Source: Glomus cerebriforme
Lineage: Eukaryota > Glomeromycota > Glomeromycetes > Glomerales > Glomeraceae
Assembly (NCBI GenBank): GCA_003550305.1
Contig: QKYT01000572.1
Span: forward strand, 1-64,000
Reading direction: 5' to 3'
DNA: 64,000 nucleotides
Each line of letters begins with the position of its first letter. Positions within the stretch are counted from its first letter, which is position 1. Made by a program: the position numbers and the translations under genes. Positions 34,650 through 47,181 of this stretch are shown in pieces. The notes beneath the pieces were generated by a model. That model was not told the origin of the DNA. It did no database searches and was given only the letters and a program-made list of their open reading frames with translations.

Positions 34650-35007
34650 GACATGTTTGACATGTTTCTTTCTCCCCTTATATTTGGGTACTAAAGGAGT
34701 TAAATTCGGAAATGCCGAATTATAATTCAAAAAAAACAAATTAGGAATTTGTGTAACTTTATGAAATTTTCTAATTTTGAACAAACCCTTTAATTTTTTA
34801 CTTCCAAAATTGTTCATGAATCTCCGTCACTGCGGTTTTCTCGTTTGGATAATACGATAAATCCGATTGGAGCATGTGTTCTTTAAATGTTCTACTAATA
34901 ATATTAATGAATTTTTTTCGGTAAGGATTTTTGTTTGTTACTGACCTAATACATTTTTGCGCTCCTCCAATGTCGATCATTAGATCAATTGACAAGATAA
35001 TATACAC
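34599..35007 (-). pseudogene. Likely frameshifted, highly diverged HMG-box gene
   Basis: Two overlapping minus-strand frames form one HMG-like order. The first, from 35007, carries NPYRKKFINIISRTFKEHM (helix 1-like) and EKTAVTEIHEQFWK (helix 2-like, Trp in the expected place) and stops at 34798. The other frame continues KKLKGLFKIRKFHKVTQ (helix 3-like) and VPKYKGRKKHVKHVKK. The break falls just after the Trp, where coding should continue, and no intron of normal fungal size fits. I read it as a tenth, broken member of the array. Confidence 0.42.
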
Positions 35008-36299
35008 TTAAGAATCCTTTTTAAGAAACCTTTATACTTGTTAAAAGAAGAGAAAATATTTCTTTAAACTATTTAATTATTATATTCATTCATTTGACTT
35101 TATAAAAAGAAACGGATGATAGCTCATATAATATGATTTACCTAAACATTATCATTATAAAGTTAAATTACATTTCAATTCTTAATTTAGAAGAATATAT
35201 AGAATATGATCATTAAATTATTGAAATTTTTTTTTTTTTTTTTGCCATTGTATCTTTTTTTCTTAACGGAATAAAAAAATGATCAACAAATTTTGGATCT
35301 ATTCTAAAATTGTTCTAATTTATATGAAGTCATTCTCCTTTTTTTTTTCTTCTTCTTCTTTTCATTACTATATTTAGTTATTCATTTATGCTATTTAAAA
35401 ACTTTTCGCTAATCTCTTCATTCTCCTCGGAGTTAAATTCGGGTTAATATTCCCTTCTAGTTACCTAAAATTATCGAAAATTCTTTGTTTCTTTTGAAAT
35501 TGCCGATTTTTTTTTTTAAAATTATGTCATAAGGGATTATTTAGGCTGAACTCGTAAATATTATACAGGGGAAAGAAAAATAAATAAGGTTTCCTATAAT
35601 GACACAAGGGATGTAAATAAGTTTATCAATTACGTTATATTTCCTAAAAGACTGCGATCAGTATAACTTATTTTACCTGTTTATTATAATCACTAAGTAT
35701 ATTAAGTTAATAAGTTAACTAATATAGAGATCAAATCTTTTGATAATAATGACAATACGCGTCTATTTTTTTCGCGATCTTGAAATCATTGTGATTTACC
35801 AAAAAAAAGGAGAATAAAAAAAAAAAAAAGAGATAAATCTTTTTTTTTTATTTATAATCCAATTAAAAACTTCTTGAGAGTCATGAGGAAGTGTCATGAG
35901 TTAAGGGAGTTGATTTTTTTGTTTAGAAAAATCTTAGATTTACCTATTAATCAATTTACCTATTAATCATAGTATATCATAGTTCTATCAATTGATCATA
36001 TAATGACTCTAAATATAGGAAATAAGATTATATAGTAAATTCATTCATTTTTTTTTTTTTTAAAAAAAAAGATTATTTTGTTTTACAATTTCATTATAAT
36101 GATATTACAAGGAGTTCTTTTTTTGTAAAATTTGTTACGAGAAAAACAATCAAAAAAAGATTTTTCTTTCCCCGGAAAATTTGGGAAAAAAAACAATGAT
36201 AAATTAGAGAATCACAATAATTGGTTAAAAAAAAATATTACAATAAATTGGTTAATTGCACCCATAATAGATGTCAGTCCGAGATTGACAAATGCTTTA
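35008..36299. other. AT-rich intergenic region before the gap
   Basis: Many T and A homopolymers (for example 35228-35243, 36050-36061). No gene seen. Confidence 0.4.
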
Positions 36300-36674
36300 N
36301 NNNNNNNNNNNNNNNNNNNNNNNNNNNNNNNNNNNNNNNNNNNNNNNNNNNNNNNNNNNNNNNNNNNNNNNNNNNNNNNNNNNNNNNNNNNNNNNNNNNN
36401 NNNNNNNNNNNNNNNNNNNNNNNNNNNNNNNNNNNNNNNNNNNNNNNNNNNNNNNNNNNNNNNNNNNNNNNNNNNNNNNNNNNNNNNNNNNNNNNNNNNN
36501 NNNNNNNNNNNNNNNNNNNNNNNNNNNNNNNNNNNNNNNNNNNNNNNNNNNNNNNNNNNNNNNNNNNNNNNNNNNNNNNNNNNNNNNNNNNNNNNNNNNN
36601 NNNNNNNNNNNNNNNNNNNNNNNNNNNNNNNNNNNNNNNNNNNNNNNNNNNNNNNNNNNNNNNNNNNNNNNNNN
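36300..36674. other. Assembly gap (375 N)
   Basis: Unknown bases followed by a T23 run. Open frames spanning it are artefacts. A gene could be hidden only if the true gap is longer than stated. Confidence 0.99.
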
Positions 36675-37003
36675 TTTTTTTTTTTTTTTTTTTTTTTGAC
36701 TTCTGCATAATTATTAATCTTAAAAGTAAAAATTCAGAAACTTAACATATATGGTACAAATATATATACTCAGTTGAATATAATAATAAACCCAATTTAA
36801 AACCCATCCCATCTAATGAATTACAGAATAAACCCCAAAAATACATAAAATAATAAATAAATTACATAGATAATACAAACGTGTTAATAAAATAAAAAAA
36901 ATAATAAAAGCATAATTTGTAAAATCATAAATATTATTATGAATAACAATGATTAAAAATGAGAATTTTATTAATAATGTTCCTTATTGAGAAACATTTG
37001 AAG

Positions 37004-37540
37004 TTAGTTGTTTGACATCCCAAAATAAAATGTCATGAAATCCAACTGTTCTTGGGTTAAATCAAAGATGTTATGGGACTGTTGAATCGGTTCTTCAGAT
37101 TCTGAAGGTGAAAATGTTACAGGAGTATTATCGATGAGGGATGAAGAGAAGATGTAAGGATGATAAGATTCAGATGATCTATCTCTCGTAGCAGGACGAT
37201 ATTTATACCCAGGAAATCTTTGCGAGTGAAGGTTATGGACTTTTGTAGCGAGCTTCTCGTATTCTTCCTTCTCATCTGGAGTTGCAGCCCGCCATAACAT
37301 TCCAGTGACTTTTGAGATGACTCTCATGTTACAAATTCCTCTACGTTTGGCTTCTTGATGAACATTTTTACGACAAAGAAGAAATCCGTTTGGGGGTCTT
37401 GGTGGTTTTGCATTACGTTTTGAAGCATTGACCAATTCTTCAGGATTATTTAAATATGGAGGAAATATTTTTGCTCTGTCTAACTTTTGGATTAAAGTAT
37501 CTGCCAAATCACTTAATGACGAGGTCTGTAAAGATGTCAT
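37004..37540 (-). CDS. MATA_HMG-type HMG-box protein
   Basis: 178 residues. The N-terminal motif LSDLADTLIQKLDRAKIFPP and NNPEELV (residues 9-37) leads to the HMG box at about 48-115: PRPPNGFLLCRKNVHQEAKR, CNMRVISKVTGMLWRAAT and EEYEKLATKVHNLHSQR. FPGYKYRPATR follows the box. The predicted role is a nuclear minor-groove-binding transcription factor of the mating-type-like class. The short Ser-rich tail ends FDLTQEQLDFMTFYFG, an acidic-aromatic motif shared in type with the members at 39753 and 43865. Single exon. The coding strand has long A tracts within about 20-60 bases upstream of the ATG (plus-strand 37555-37591), likely nucleosome-free promoter DNA. Confidence 0.93.
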   Translation of the reverse strand: MTSLQTSSLSDLADTLIQKLDRAKIFPPYLNNPEELVNASKRNAKPPRPPNGFLLCRKNVHQEAKRRGICNMRVISKVTGMLWRAATPDEKEEYEKLATKVHNLHSQRFPGYKYRPATRDRSSESYHPYIFSSSLIDNTPVTFSPSESEEPIQQSHNIFDLTQEQLDFMTFYFGMSNN

Positions 37541-39752
37541 TTTAAAGAAAATAATTTTTTTTTTTTTAATATTTTTTTTTTTTTTTTTTTGTGAAGCGGG
37601 TTATAAAAAAAACTTTTATTGTTATTATTTTTCAACTCGTTTTATTTAATAAAAACAGAAAAACAATAAAGAGAAAGTCTTAATGTTTTAGAAGAGAGAC
37701 TTAAAAGAGACAAAAAAAAATATTATGCGTCTCTGAATCTTTGTAGCAAATGCCTTGCCTATTTATAAAGATTTTTAATAAGATGTAATTAAAAAATTTT
37801 TTTCTGACTCAGTGATAGGAGATAACTAAAATAAAGTCCCGGCTCAGAAACATTTTATTAACAACCGCCGTAAGTCATAAAAGTAGATCGTAATTAGAAT
37901 GCTCATTTTAGCTAATCTATGAGACGGAGATAATGCATTTGCAGAAAATCCTTAGTCACATAAAGATAAACGCGAAGATCTATGACAAATGAATGAATCC
38001 AAAATGCTGGAATTATGGATTCATTCTTGAAGGGGTGGGAGAGAGAAGGGATCTGGGATTTCAAAAACCTTGAATAAATGTCGATTTATTTCCTTAAATA
38101 TTTCAATTTGATCAAAAATTTAGTAAAAATGAAGGATCATTTTACATATTTTATATGAGCAAACAGTTTTCCAAAAATAAATTATTCTAATACGAAGTTC
38201 AATTTTTTTTTTAAAAAAAAAAAAAATGTTACGTAAAATTTGTGATTCATTTTTTTTGATAATTTAAGTAATAAACGCGAAGTTGACGCATTTTTTAAAT
38301 TATTTAAATTATTTTAAATTATTTCATCGCTTAAATTTTTACGCACGTGTCACCCGAAGAACATTTTCAGGGACAAGGAACTATTTAATCATCACGTGGC
38401 GTGATATATATTTCTTTATGTCGGTCTCGGATACTTTTTATCCGATTTAAAACCATTCACGTCATTTATTTTAAAAAACATTTTGCTTTATTGTTCATCT
38501 TTATTCCTTCGGCGTATTTCTTAATTACGTAAACGGATTGAAAATCATAATATAATCCGAAATCCGAAAAAATATTTATAGTATGAATGAACCATTATGA
38601 AATGTAATCGCGCAATCTTATAATGAAAGGTTACAATGAAGTATTACTAATATTTATTGATAATTCCTTTAATATCTTCATTTATGCCGAATAAATGGAA
38701 ACATTAATAATTCAAAATTTTATAATTTTTTCGGGGTTATTTTATGTTTATTTTTAACAGTTCAATATTTAAAAAGAGATTTTTTTTTCTTTGTTACTTT
38801 CGTTTAAATTTAAAAATATGAATATCCGGAAAAAAAAAAGGAAAAAAATTCAACGGAAAGACAAGACGATCAACAAACGAAAATTTGACTCATCAATTGA
38901 AAAATTCGTTCAACCGAATTTGCAAAACAAATTTACCACTTAAAATTCATTGTTTAATAATATAGTATACTGTATGTTATGCGGCTTAGAAATTAATTGA
39001 TCCTCTTTAACTCTCAGCCAACGGATCATTATTGTTACGCAACAAAACTTTATAATTTTCTTTATTTGTACATTTCGGTGTTCTAAAAATTTCGTGTTAC
39101 ACACGCCAAAAAATTTTTTTTTATAGTAATTTAATTTTCGGAGCAGAAATTAATTATAAAAAAAAGGGTCAAAAAAGTACTATGCCAAGAATAATGTTAT
39201 GCTTACAATAACAATAATCATAATAATCATTTTAATCGAACTATTTGTAAATCTAGTTATGCAGATTTGTACATAAAGAATTTTTTGATGTCATTCTAAT
39301 TTTAAATAAGATTAGATTCAAATTTTCTTCGAATATTTGATTACTAAAAAATTAGACCCCTCTATAAATATATTATACATAATATATAATATCTATATTA
39401 AATTCCATTTACTGTCATATATCTCTCTTAATTTTTATTGTTATAATACATATATTATTATTCATAAAATATTCCGCAGAAATTTAGTGGTGCATTAATA
39501 ACTATGCAATATCTATTTTATTATACAGTTATATAATATTAATAAAAATGATGACCAATTCTATTTTTTTTTTTTTTTTTTGTTCAATAAAAAAAAATTG
39601 TTCATAAATCTTAAAAAATCTTACAGAAATCACCAGAAAAATGAAATATCTGGTTTATATCAGAATTTCAAAAAAAAAAAGATTAAATTATAGAAGCTAT
39701 ACAAATTAAATACCATTTATATTATATATTACCGGTAATTTACAATATAATT
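37541..39752. other. AT-rich intergenic region
   Basis: Separates two HMG genes of the same strand. T and A tracts at 37555-37591 and near 38200-38225. No gene seen. Confidence 0.4.
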
Positions 39753-40304
39753 CTAAAAAGAATATAAAGAATATAAATCAATTTCATCTTGCGTAAACGT
39801 TCCATTATTATAAAGAATATTCGACAATACGTAAGGAGGATTAATTGGTTCTGTTGGATTAGTTAAAAGCGGTACAATTTGTTGTTGAGGTATGGTATAA
39901 GGTTGATATAATACTGGATGAGATTTAGCTCGAGAAGTTGGTTTATACTTGTAATTTGGATACTTCAAGGAATGAAGGTTTTGAACTTGCTGTGCAAGAT
40001 TTTCATATTGTTCTTTTTCATCTGTTGATGCGCTTCGCCATAACATGCCCGTAACTTTTGATATAACTCTCATATTACACACCCCACGTTCTCTCGCTTG
40101 TCTATGAACATTTTTTCTACAAAGTAAAAATCCATTCGGAGGTCGTGGTGGTCCAACACTTCTAACTTTTGATGGGTTTATCAATTCTTCTGGATTATTA
40201 TAATATGGTGGAAAAACTTTACTTCGGTCAAGTTTATTCATTAATGAATCTGCTAAATCGTCCATAGATGAATTTTGTATATTTTTATTCTTATTTGTAA
40301 CCAT
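39753..40304 (-). CDS. MATA_HMG-type HMG-box protein
   Basis: 183 residues, close paralogue of the genes at 37004 and 43865. It has MDDLADSLMNKLDRSKVFPP and NNPEELINPSK before the box. The HMG box lies at about 52-120 (PPRPPNGFLLCRKNVHRQA, CNMRVISKVTGMLWRSAS, EKEQYENLAQQVQNLHS), followed by YPNYKYKPTSRAKSH. The tail is Pro/Gln-rich and ends GTFTQDEIDLYSLYSF, again an acidic-aromatic end. Probable DNA-binding transcription regulator. No intron. A long A tract on the coding strand lies 45-60 bases upstream (plus-strand 40348-40364). Confidence 0.93.
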   Translation of the reverse strand: MVTNKNKNIQNSSMDDLADSLMNKLDRSKVFPPYYNNPEELINPSKVRSVGPPRPPNGFLLCRKNVHRQARERGVCNMRVISKVTGMLWRSASTDEKEQYENLAQQVQNLHSLKYPNYKYKPTSRAKSHPVLYQPYTIPQQQIVPLLTNPTEPINPPYVLSNILYNNGTFTQDEIDLYSLYSF

Positions 40305-43300
40305 CTTTAATTTATTAATTTAATTCTATTACGGTAACCTTAATAAAACTTTTTTTTTTTTTTTTTGGCTTTTTAGTTTTTGTTTTTTCGTTTTTCGGTT
40401 TTTTTTACGTGGTAAAAGAAAAAAATCTTGGATTCGAAGAAAAAAAAATTTCAAAGGTAAAGAAAATGAAAAATATTTTGACCGCAATTTATATTTGTTT
40501 TTTTTTAATAAAATATTCACTCGGAGTTTTAATACCGTGATGCAGGATGACGCACGTTATATGGTTATATTGTAATAATACAGTTTATTTTTTTGTAAAA
40601 GTCAGATGGGGATGTGATGATAAAAGGTGAAAAAGTGATCAAATTTTGAAAAAAAAAAAAATATATTCGAATATTCGAATATTTAAATATATGCATTAAA
40701 TCTTATTTAATTAAAGAGTTTTCGGGATGTATACAAACCCATGTGGTTTAGTTTGCTACACAAGATAAGTTTTAAATATTTCATCCCAAATAGATGAACT
40801 GCCTTTTAAAGCATTTAACGAATTATAAATGTGACAATTATGTATATATACTGTCAAGTAGATCGGGGCCTGTGATTGCATAAATACATATCGATATATA
40901 CACTACCGTCTTTATTAGATGTGACAGCAATAGAAAACTTTGATCGAAATACATGCATTCATTCAGTGACGGGTATCCTTATTTTAAAGAGTTATTTATA
41001 TTTTGATACCTTCTTTTCTAATTATATTATTACGTATTTTGTAAAATAAAGAAAAATTGGGCTTAGAAAAAAAAGAGAGAGAAAGAGAATCCAGGATTTC
41101 TAAGAAATTTCTTTTTTATCGTCTTGACTCTTATGAATATACAGTACATATCGAGAATTCATTTGATCACTAAAATTATTTTCATGGGTCTGCAAAAACT
41201 GTCATTTAAAAAAAAAAAAATTTGAGTTATCTTAATTGAATCATTTAAGTTACAATTCTATTCGTCTATGCTTTGCATAAAATTTCTTTCGACACTCTAG
41301 AAGTGTTATGTTTGTTTGTTGCATAAAAATTATTATTATTCTTTTTTTATTTTATATAATTGGACATTCGAATTAAAATTAATTTTGGAACAAAATTTAT
41401 CCGTTGTTCACAATAAAAAGGTTTAACAATATTAAAAAATCAAATGTGAATTAAAAGAGAAGGGAAATTATATCATAAATTAGATAAATTAATCTTAATC
41501 TCATTATTTTCGGTAATCCAAAGAAATTCTTTATTCGTTCGATTTTTTTTTCCAAATTCATGAAAAAGAGTTCATTCGTAAAAAAGTTTAACACCAATCA
41601 TTTAATTTATTTTTAGTAATATATTTAAATTTGTAACAAAGATTGGATTATATAAACAAAAAAAAAAAATCAAAGAAAATTAAAACCTGCTGTTTCAGGT
41701 TTATCGGTTTTATACAACATAATAGTAAAATCCTGTCGTACCGATTACTTGTTCTTTATTTGATTATCTTTTTAGTCTTAACATAATTATGTAAATTTCA
41801 CAATGTAAAAGAACACTCAAAGATTGTCACGCAAATTGACAACGTGGTTATCATAGACACAATGATTTTTTTTTTTTTACTTTAAAGAAAACAATAATAA
41901 AAATAGAAGAATATGTAGATAAGTTCGACAGACGTATACTAATAAGGTTATTCCGAGAAAAAGGCGATTACCGAAATTATGATTGATTTATTTTTAGTTC
42001 CGGTAGATGATTTTTTTTAATTAATTTATCATTAAATATATCTATTTTAATTTATTTATGTTTATTTATATTTCCTACTTCAATAAAATTTTACAGAATT
42101 CATCTTATCTTTTTACAAAAAAAATTATTTTATTAAACTAATCATATGCAATTTTTTAATTTTGCGCACGTTCTGTTACAGTTACACAATTTACAATTTA
42201 CACAGTTGATTTCCTATTCCAGATAAAATAACAAACATACAATTTTTACTTCAAAAAAAAAATCATATAAGCACATGATTACAATTCTTTTCTTGGTGAA
42301 TGTAAAATGATTATTTTTTGACATCAAATGTGCGATATTATAATGCATATATAATTAAATATTCGTTTATTACTAATTGTTTCTCTTCTTGACTAATTAT
42401 GACATAATTGTTAAAGAAGAAGAAATTCATTATTGAACCAACCGGAGATTAACAAACAAACTTCAATTATTGGAAAATCTCGAGTTAAAAAAAAAAATGG
42501 TTCTTTGTTTATAAATTTCATTCTAACTAAATAGGTAAAATATATGCATTGTTATAAAGATAATATTTCCAACATTTTCTTACTTGCAAAAAAACAATAA
42601 ATACACATATCTACAATGAACCTTTTCCTAAACAATCCAACAAAAGTACAAATTAAATTCCAATAATCTAATATGTAATCAATTACGACTACAGGTTTAT
42701 TTCTCAAATTTCATCATAATTTCAGTAGTTCTATTCATTAGAAAATGAATTTGTTCTTATTTACTCAATAACTTTCCATATATATTTGTCAGAAAAACAA
42801 ATGAATTTGTAATCAAACGGCATTTAATTATTTTGATAATACATATTTCCTTTTTGAGATGACCGTTTGCAGCCTCATTTTACATTTTACACCACACAAC
42901 TTTACGCTGAACACTCACGTGATCTAAATTTATAATCATTATCTAGACGTAATCTAGACGTAATCTAGACTATTCGCAGAATTGTAGTACAAGACAGCTA
43001 TCTGATTTTTCTTTCCTTGGCAAAATTTCTTTAACGATTTACTTTTATTTTAAACCTGCATAATTTACTAAAAAAATATTTGGTAAATGAAAAAAAAAAA
43101 AGGATTTTCGGAAATCGCCCCGTGCGTACTAAAAAATGTCCGTATATCCCCGTGTGTCTCGGACCAAAAAAGTGAAATGCTATAATTTTTGAAACATTGA
43201 CGTAATCCGGTTATATTCTGGGTACATTCGACACTTTCAGGATCTCCCGAACAATTTCCGGATATTCCTTTTCAAGAACTTTTTGAATTTTTAATAATGT

Positions 43301-43864
43301 TTTCATAACCAATAAAACCATTAAAGCAAAAAAAAAAAAAATTTAAAATGTATTTGGCTTTTTTTATCTGAATTTAACAATATGCATATTTAATAAAAGG
43401 GTTGTTTCAATTTATTAAAAATTCTAATTTAATAATAAAAAAATATTTAAAATTTGAAACCACTTTCTTATTTTTTAAAATCGAATTTAAGCATCAAATA
43501 ACAAAGATCTGTTCATCACGCTATTGCATACTGTAAATAATTAATTTTAATCATGGAGTGATAACTAATGCAGTTAAATGCAGTGAAAAAACTCTTCTCA
43601 TGTGAAAAATAAATCGTTTTTATTTATTAATTAAAAAAAATATACACTTAAAAATTGAATTGATTATTTAAATTATTTAGACCTTAAAATTACGTTTAAA
43701 AATTACACATAATTAATTATTAATTATTTTCATAAATTCTTATCACATTTGTTTTTATGGCATAGTTATTTTTTAGATTTTTACTAGTTTTTTCTTAAAA
43801 AAAAATTCGTTGAAGTAAATGTTGCATTCAAAATATTATATTATAAACGAAATTATGTCGATAA
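40305..43864. other. AT-rich intergenic region
   Basis: No gene seen. A small tandem repeat of an 11-base unit (atctagacgta, about 2.7 copies) lies at 42941-42970. Confidence 0.4.
42941..42970. repeat. 11-base tandem repeat
   Basis: atctagacgta is repeated nearly three times without mismatch. It is a short minisatellite in intergenic DNA. Confidence 0.8.
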
Positions 43865-44413
43865 TTAAACGGATAAATAATAATAAAACGAAGCTAGATC
43901 TTCTTCTGTAAATTGAGGAAATTGATACATCTCAGGAATATCAGGAATGAAACTTGAAGAATAAATAATAGGTTGCTGTTGATTTATAATTGGAGTTGGG
44001 AAAGTTTGTAAAACTTCAATATTGGTCGTTGGAACGACATAAGGTTGTGTTTTTTGACGAGTTGTTGGACGATATTTGTAACCCGGATATCTTTGAGAGT
44101 GAAGATTATTAACTTGAGCGGAAAGTTGTTCATAAATTTCTTTTTCCTCCGTAGAAGCACTTCTCCATAACATTCCACTAACTTTACTTATGACGCGCAT
44201 ATTACAGAATCCTTTTAATCTTGCTTCTTTATGAACATTTTTCCTACATAGAAGAAATCCATTTGGTGGTCTGGGAGGTCCTTTAGATCTATTTTTCGAA
44301 GGATTAATCAATTCTTCCGGATTATTATAATAAGGTGGAAAGATTTTTCCTCTATCCAACTGATTGATTAAATTTTCGGCCAAATCACTTAATGAAGAAG
44401 ATTCTGTCATCAT
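43865..44413 (-). CDS. MATA_HMG-type HMG-box protein
   Basis: 182 residues, close paralogue of 39753 and 37004. It has SLSDLAENLINQLDRGKIFP and NNPEELINPSK before the box. The HMG box lies at about 47-115 (PPRPPNGFLLCRKNVHKEA, CNMRVISKVSGMLWRSAS, EKEIYEQLSAQVNNLHSQR), then YPGYKYRPTTRQK. The Pro/Gln/Ile-rich tail ends PQFTEEDLASFYYYLS. Probable transcription regulator. Single exon. An overlapping open frame at 43984-44178 is its shadow. Confidence 0.93.
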   Translation of the reverse strand: MMTESSSLSDLAENLINQLDRGKIFPPYYNNPEELINPSKNRSKGPPRPPNGFLLCRKNVHKEARLKGFCNMRVISKVSGMLWRSASTEEKEIYEQLSAQVNNLHSQRYPGYKYRPTTRQKTQPYVVPTTNIEVLQTFPTPIINQQQPIIYSSSFIPDIPEMYQFPQFTEEDLASFYYYLSV

Positions 44414-46671
44414 TTTTAATTATTTAATTTATAAAAAGTTTTGAAATAACTTTCTTGCAAATTTTCAAAATTCAGCTTTTTTTTATATAATAAATTGGAA
44501 ATTAGTTTATAATATAAAAAAATAAATAAATAAATAAATACATTTGAAACAAAAAAAGGCAAATTTCCATGTATTCTATGCATAATTTCTTTTCTTTTTT
44601 TCTTTTCTTTTCTTTTTGTTAATTTAACAAACAATTTTCAATTTCAGTTGCATAAATAATATGTATCATCGGTAATTTCCACTGTAATTTTTTTTAAGGG
44701 TTTATTAAATGTTGTTGTTTTATTTTACTTCCGAATATTAAGAATATTTTTTTTTAAAAAAAAAATATAAAACATATGTAAATTAAAATTAAAATTTCCA
44801 CAAAATTTATTAATATATTAATAGTTTTATACTAGTTTTAAGTCAAATTATGAATGCGTTTCATGTAAATATAAATTTTTAAATTATTACAGATGCCATA
44901 ATTAATTTTAGCAAACATCTGATAATATAACATTCAAAAATTTCTTTTTTCGATAGATTATAAAGCGTCTATCAAATAAAGAAAATAAAGAAAATTTACT
45001 ATTATAAGCGTAACAAATGAGATTCCTATATTCGAAGCAATTTAATATATTTTTAAAAAAATTTTTTTTTTTTTTTGCATAAGATTACACCATTCGATCA
45101 AAAAAAAGCACAAACCATTTATTTCGTCATTTCGTTCTTCGAAGAATGTATTATTTATGTATAGTGATTAGTTTCAATAACGTGTTTAAATTATTTTCGT
45201 TTCGAACGGGAATTAAACCTTAAAATAGTAAAAAATTTTTAATTTTAGATACAAAATTTTCTCAGATTTGTCGTACGATTTGTTTATAAGAAATAATAAA
45301 TAAAAAAAAAGTCATCTTCACAATTAATGAAGTACCCCATAGTTCCATATGGTAACACGACGGAGGGAATTTAATTTTTCTGCCGCTTTTAATCTTCGAA
45401 ATATTTTGACTTATTATTTTATTTATATGAGTACAGAATTACCCCGGACATAGTGTAATATATTTATCATTTCTTTGTCATTAGAATTAATTTCGTAAAA
45501 AAAAATATATATATTCTTTATACATCAAACACCATTTTTATTTGTACAACCGTTTAAAATTAAAACAAAGAGCAATTGCTTTGATACACTCCAAGTTAAG
45601 CTAAATCATCCATTTTAATAATGATTTGATAATGATTACTTAGTCGACCTGTATGTATGCACGCTCATGCAATAAAGTCTCAAAGTAAATTTCCGAATCC
45701 AACTTCTTCAACTTCTATTTAAAGAAATATTATATAGTTTTTTCCTTTAAGGTATACTCACATGATATTGCTTATTTTTATTTTAAGAAATAATATTAAA
45801 AATTTTTTCCATAAATAGGAGTATTATAATAGCATATTCGGTATAAGTTTTTTTTCGTCTAAAAATAAAAAATTATTTTCGCTCAATGAATAATATAATA
45901 TTAGGGACTTGGAATGATTTTTTTTTTTTAACATTTAATATTATTTCAAAGCTCATTTGTTCTCATGGTTTGTCACAGTGTTTTTTTCATTGAAAGCTAT
46001 CGAATTTTTCTAAAGAATGTTTCACTATTTTGAAATCCCCGAATTTCCGTTTATCTTAATGGAATCTAAAAAAAGAACAAAAAATTTTAAACCTGTTTTT
46101 TTTTTTTTTTTTACCCACGGACCACGGCATCATTTCATCAATAGAAAAGTTTAAAGGAAATTACTAAAGAGAAATGGATTTTCCATACAAACTGAAGTTA
46201 TACAGATATTCATTCAAGTTTGTAAACATGTATTAATTATTACTAGTTATTAGATTAAGCATTTAATTTTATAAAAAAAAAAGATTTAATTAATGTTATA
46301 TTTTAATATTGTAAGTTTATTATTTAGATATATCGGGTATATTCATTTAAGATAAAATCTAAAGCAAATCATTATCGACTTTTAGAATTAGAAAACAAAA
46401 GAACATCCCCGCCATGATGACTTAAATGACTTATATAATCAAAATTAACAATTATAAACTTGTACTTGGGAAATAAACTAATGTTATTAAGATGTTTGCT
46501 TATATTGTAATTGATCAATTAAGAATAAAATTTGTTCATATTATTATTATCTTGCTTTATTTACATAATCAAACAAACTTAAATGTTCTTGCTTAGAATG
46601 TATAAGCACATAAAATCATAAATATAAGCATAATTAATTTTAATTTATTTATTATCTAAGGTTATTATTAT
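44414..46671. other. AT-rich intergenic region
   Basis: Contains an (AAAT)n microsatellite near 44518-44541 and T tracts. No gene seen. Confidence 0.4.
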
Positions 46672-47181
46672 CTAGGGGGTATCAGTTCCATCCCAATTTG
46701 TTCCCTTCCAATACATTTGATCAAACGATTGAGCATTAGTAGTATTTGTAGCATTAATAGTTGAATGATCACCAGCAAATAATACATCAGCATATGAAGA
46801 ATCATCTGACCGTTGAAAAGAAGTTTGTGATTGGACTACGCTATTATTGGATGGAATTAGCACAGGAAAAATGTTCCTAATTTCTTCATTGTGACTTTGA
46901 GAATATTGAGTGTATATACTCTTCTGATGTTCGGTAGCAGCATTCCACATTAAAGTTTCAACTCGACTAATAATCGTTGCTTCGATGTTATTGTAATTGG
47001 GACAAACTTCTTCAAAAACTTTTTTAAATAATATCCACGAATCTAACTTTTTACAAGGATTACGATTTCTAGGAGATTTTATCTCAATCAATGTATTCTG
47101 TATATTATTTATACCGAATAGTTCATGAACATTAATTTGAGAACGGACATTTTCCACTTGATTATCGAAATTATCTGTCAT
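46672..47181 (-). CDS. Diverged HMG-box protein of the array
   Basis: 169 residues. A degenerate HMG box covers about 40-105: KKLDSWILFKKVFEEVCP (helix 1), IEATIISRVETLMWNAAT (helix 2, keeping IISRV and W.AAT, compare VISKVTGMLWRAAT in canonical members) and HQKSIYTQYSQSHNEEI (helix 3). The usual PRPPNGF opening is replaced by CKKLDSW and the pre-box FPP motif is absent. The tail is Ser/Thr/Asn-rich and ends MYWKGTNWDGTDTP. Single exon. The helix 2 match and position in the array make the family call fairly safe. Confidence 0.8.
   Translation of the reverse strand: MTDNFDNQVENVRSQINVHELFGINNIQNTLIEIKSPRNRNPCKKLDSWILFKKVFEEVCPNYNNIEATIISRVETLMWNAATEHQKSIYTQYSQSHNEEIRNIFPVLIPSNNSVVQSQTSFQRSDDSSYADVLFAGDHSTINATNTTNAQSFDQMYWKGTNWDGTDTP

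Noticed and set aside
36132..36745. Open frames across the 375-N gap
   Set aside because: They consist mostly of unknown residues and a poly-Phe or poly-Lys end from the T run; artefacts of the gap.
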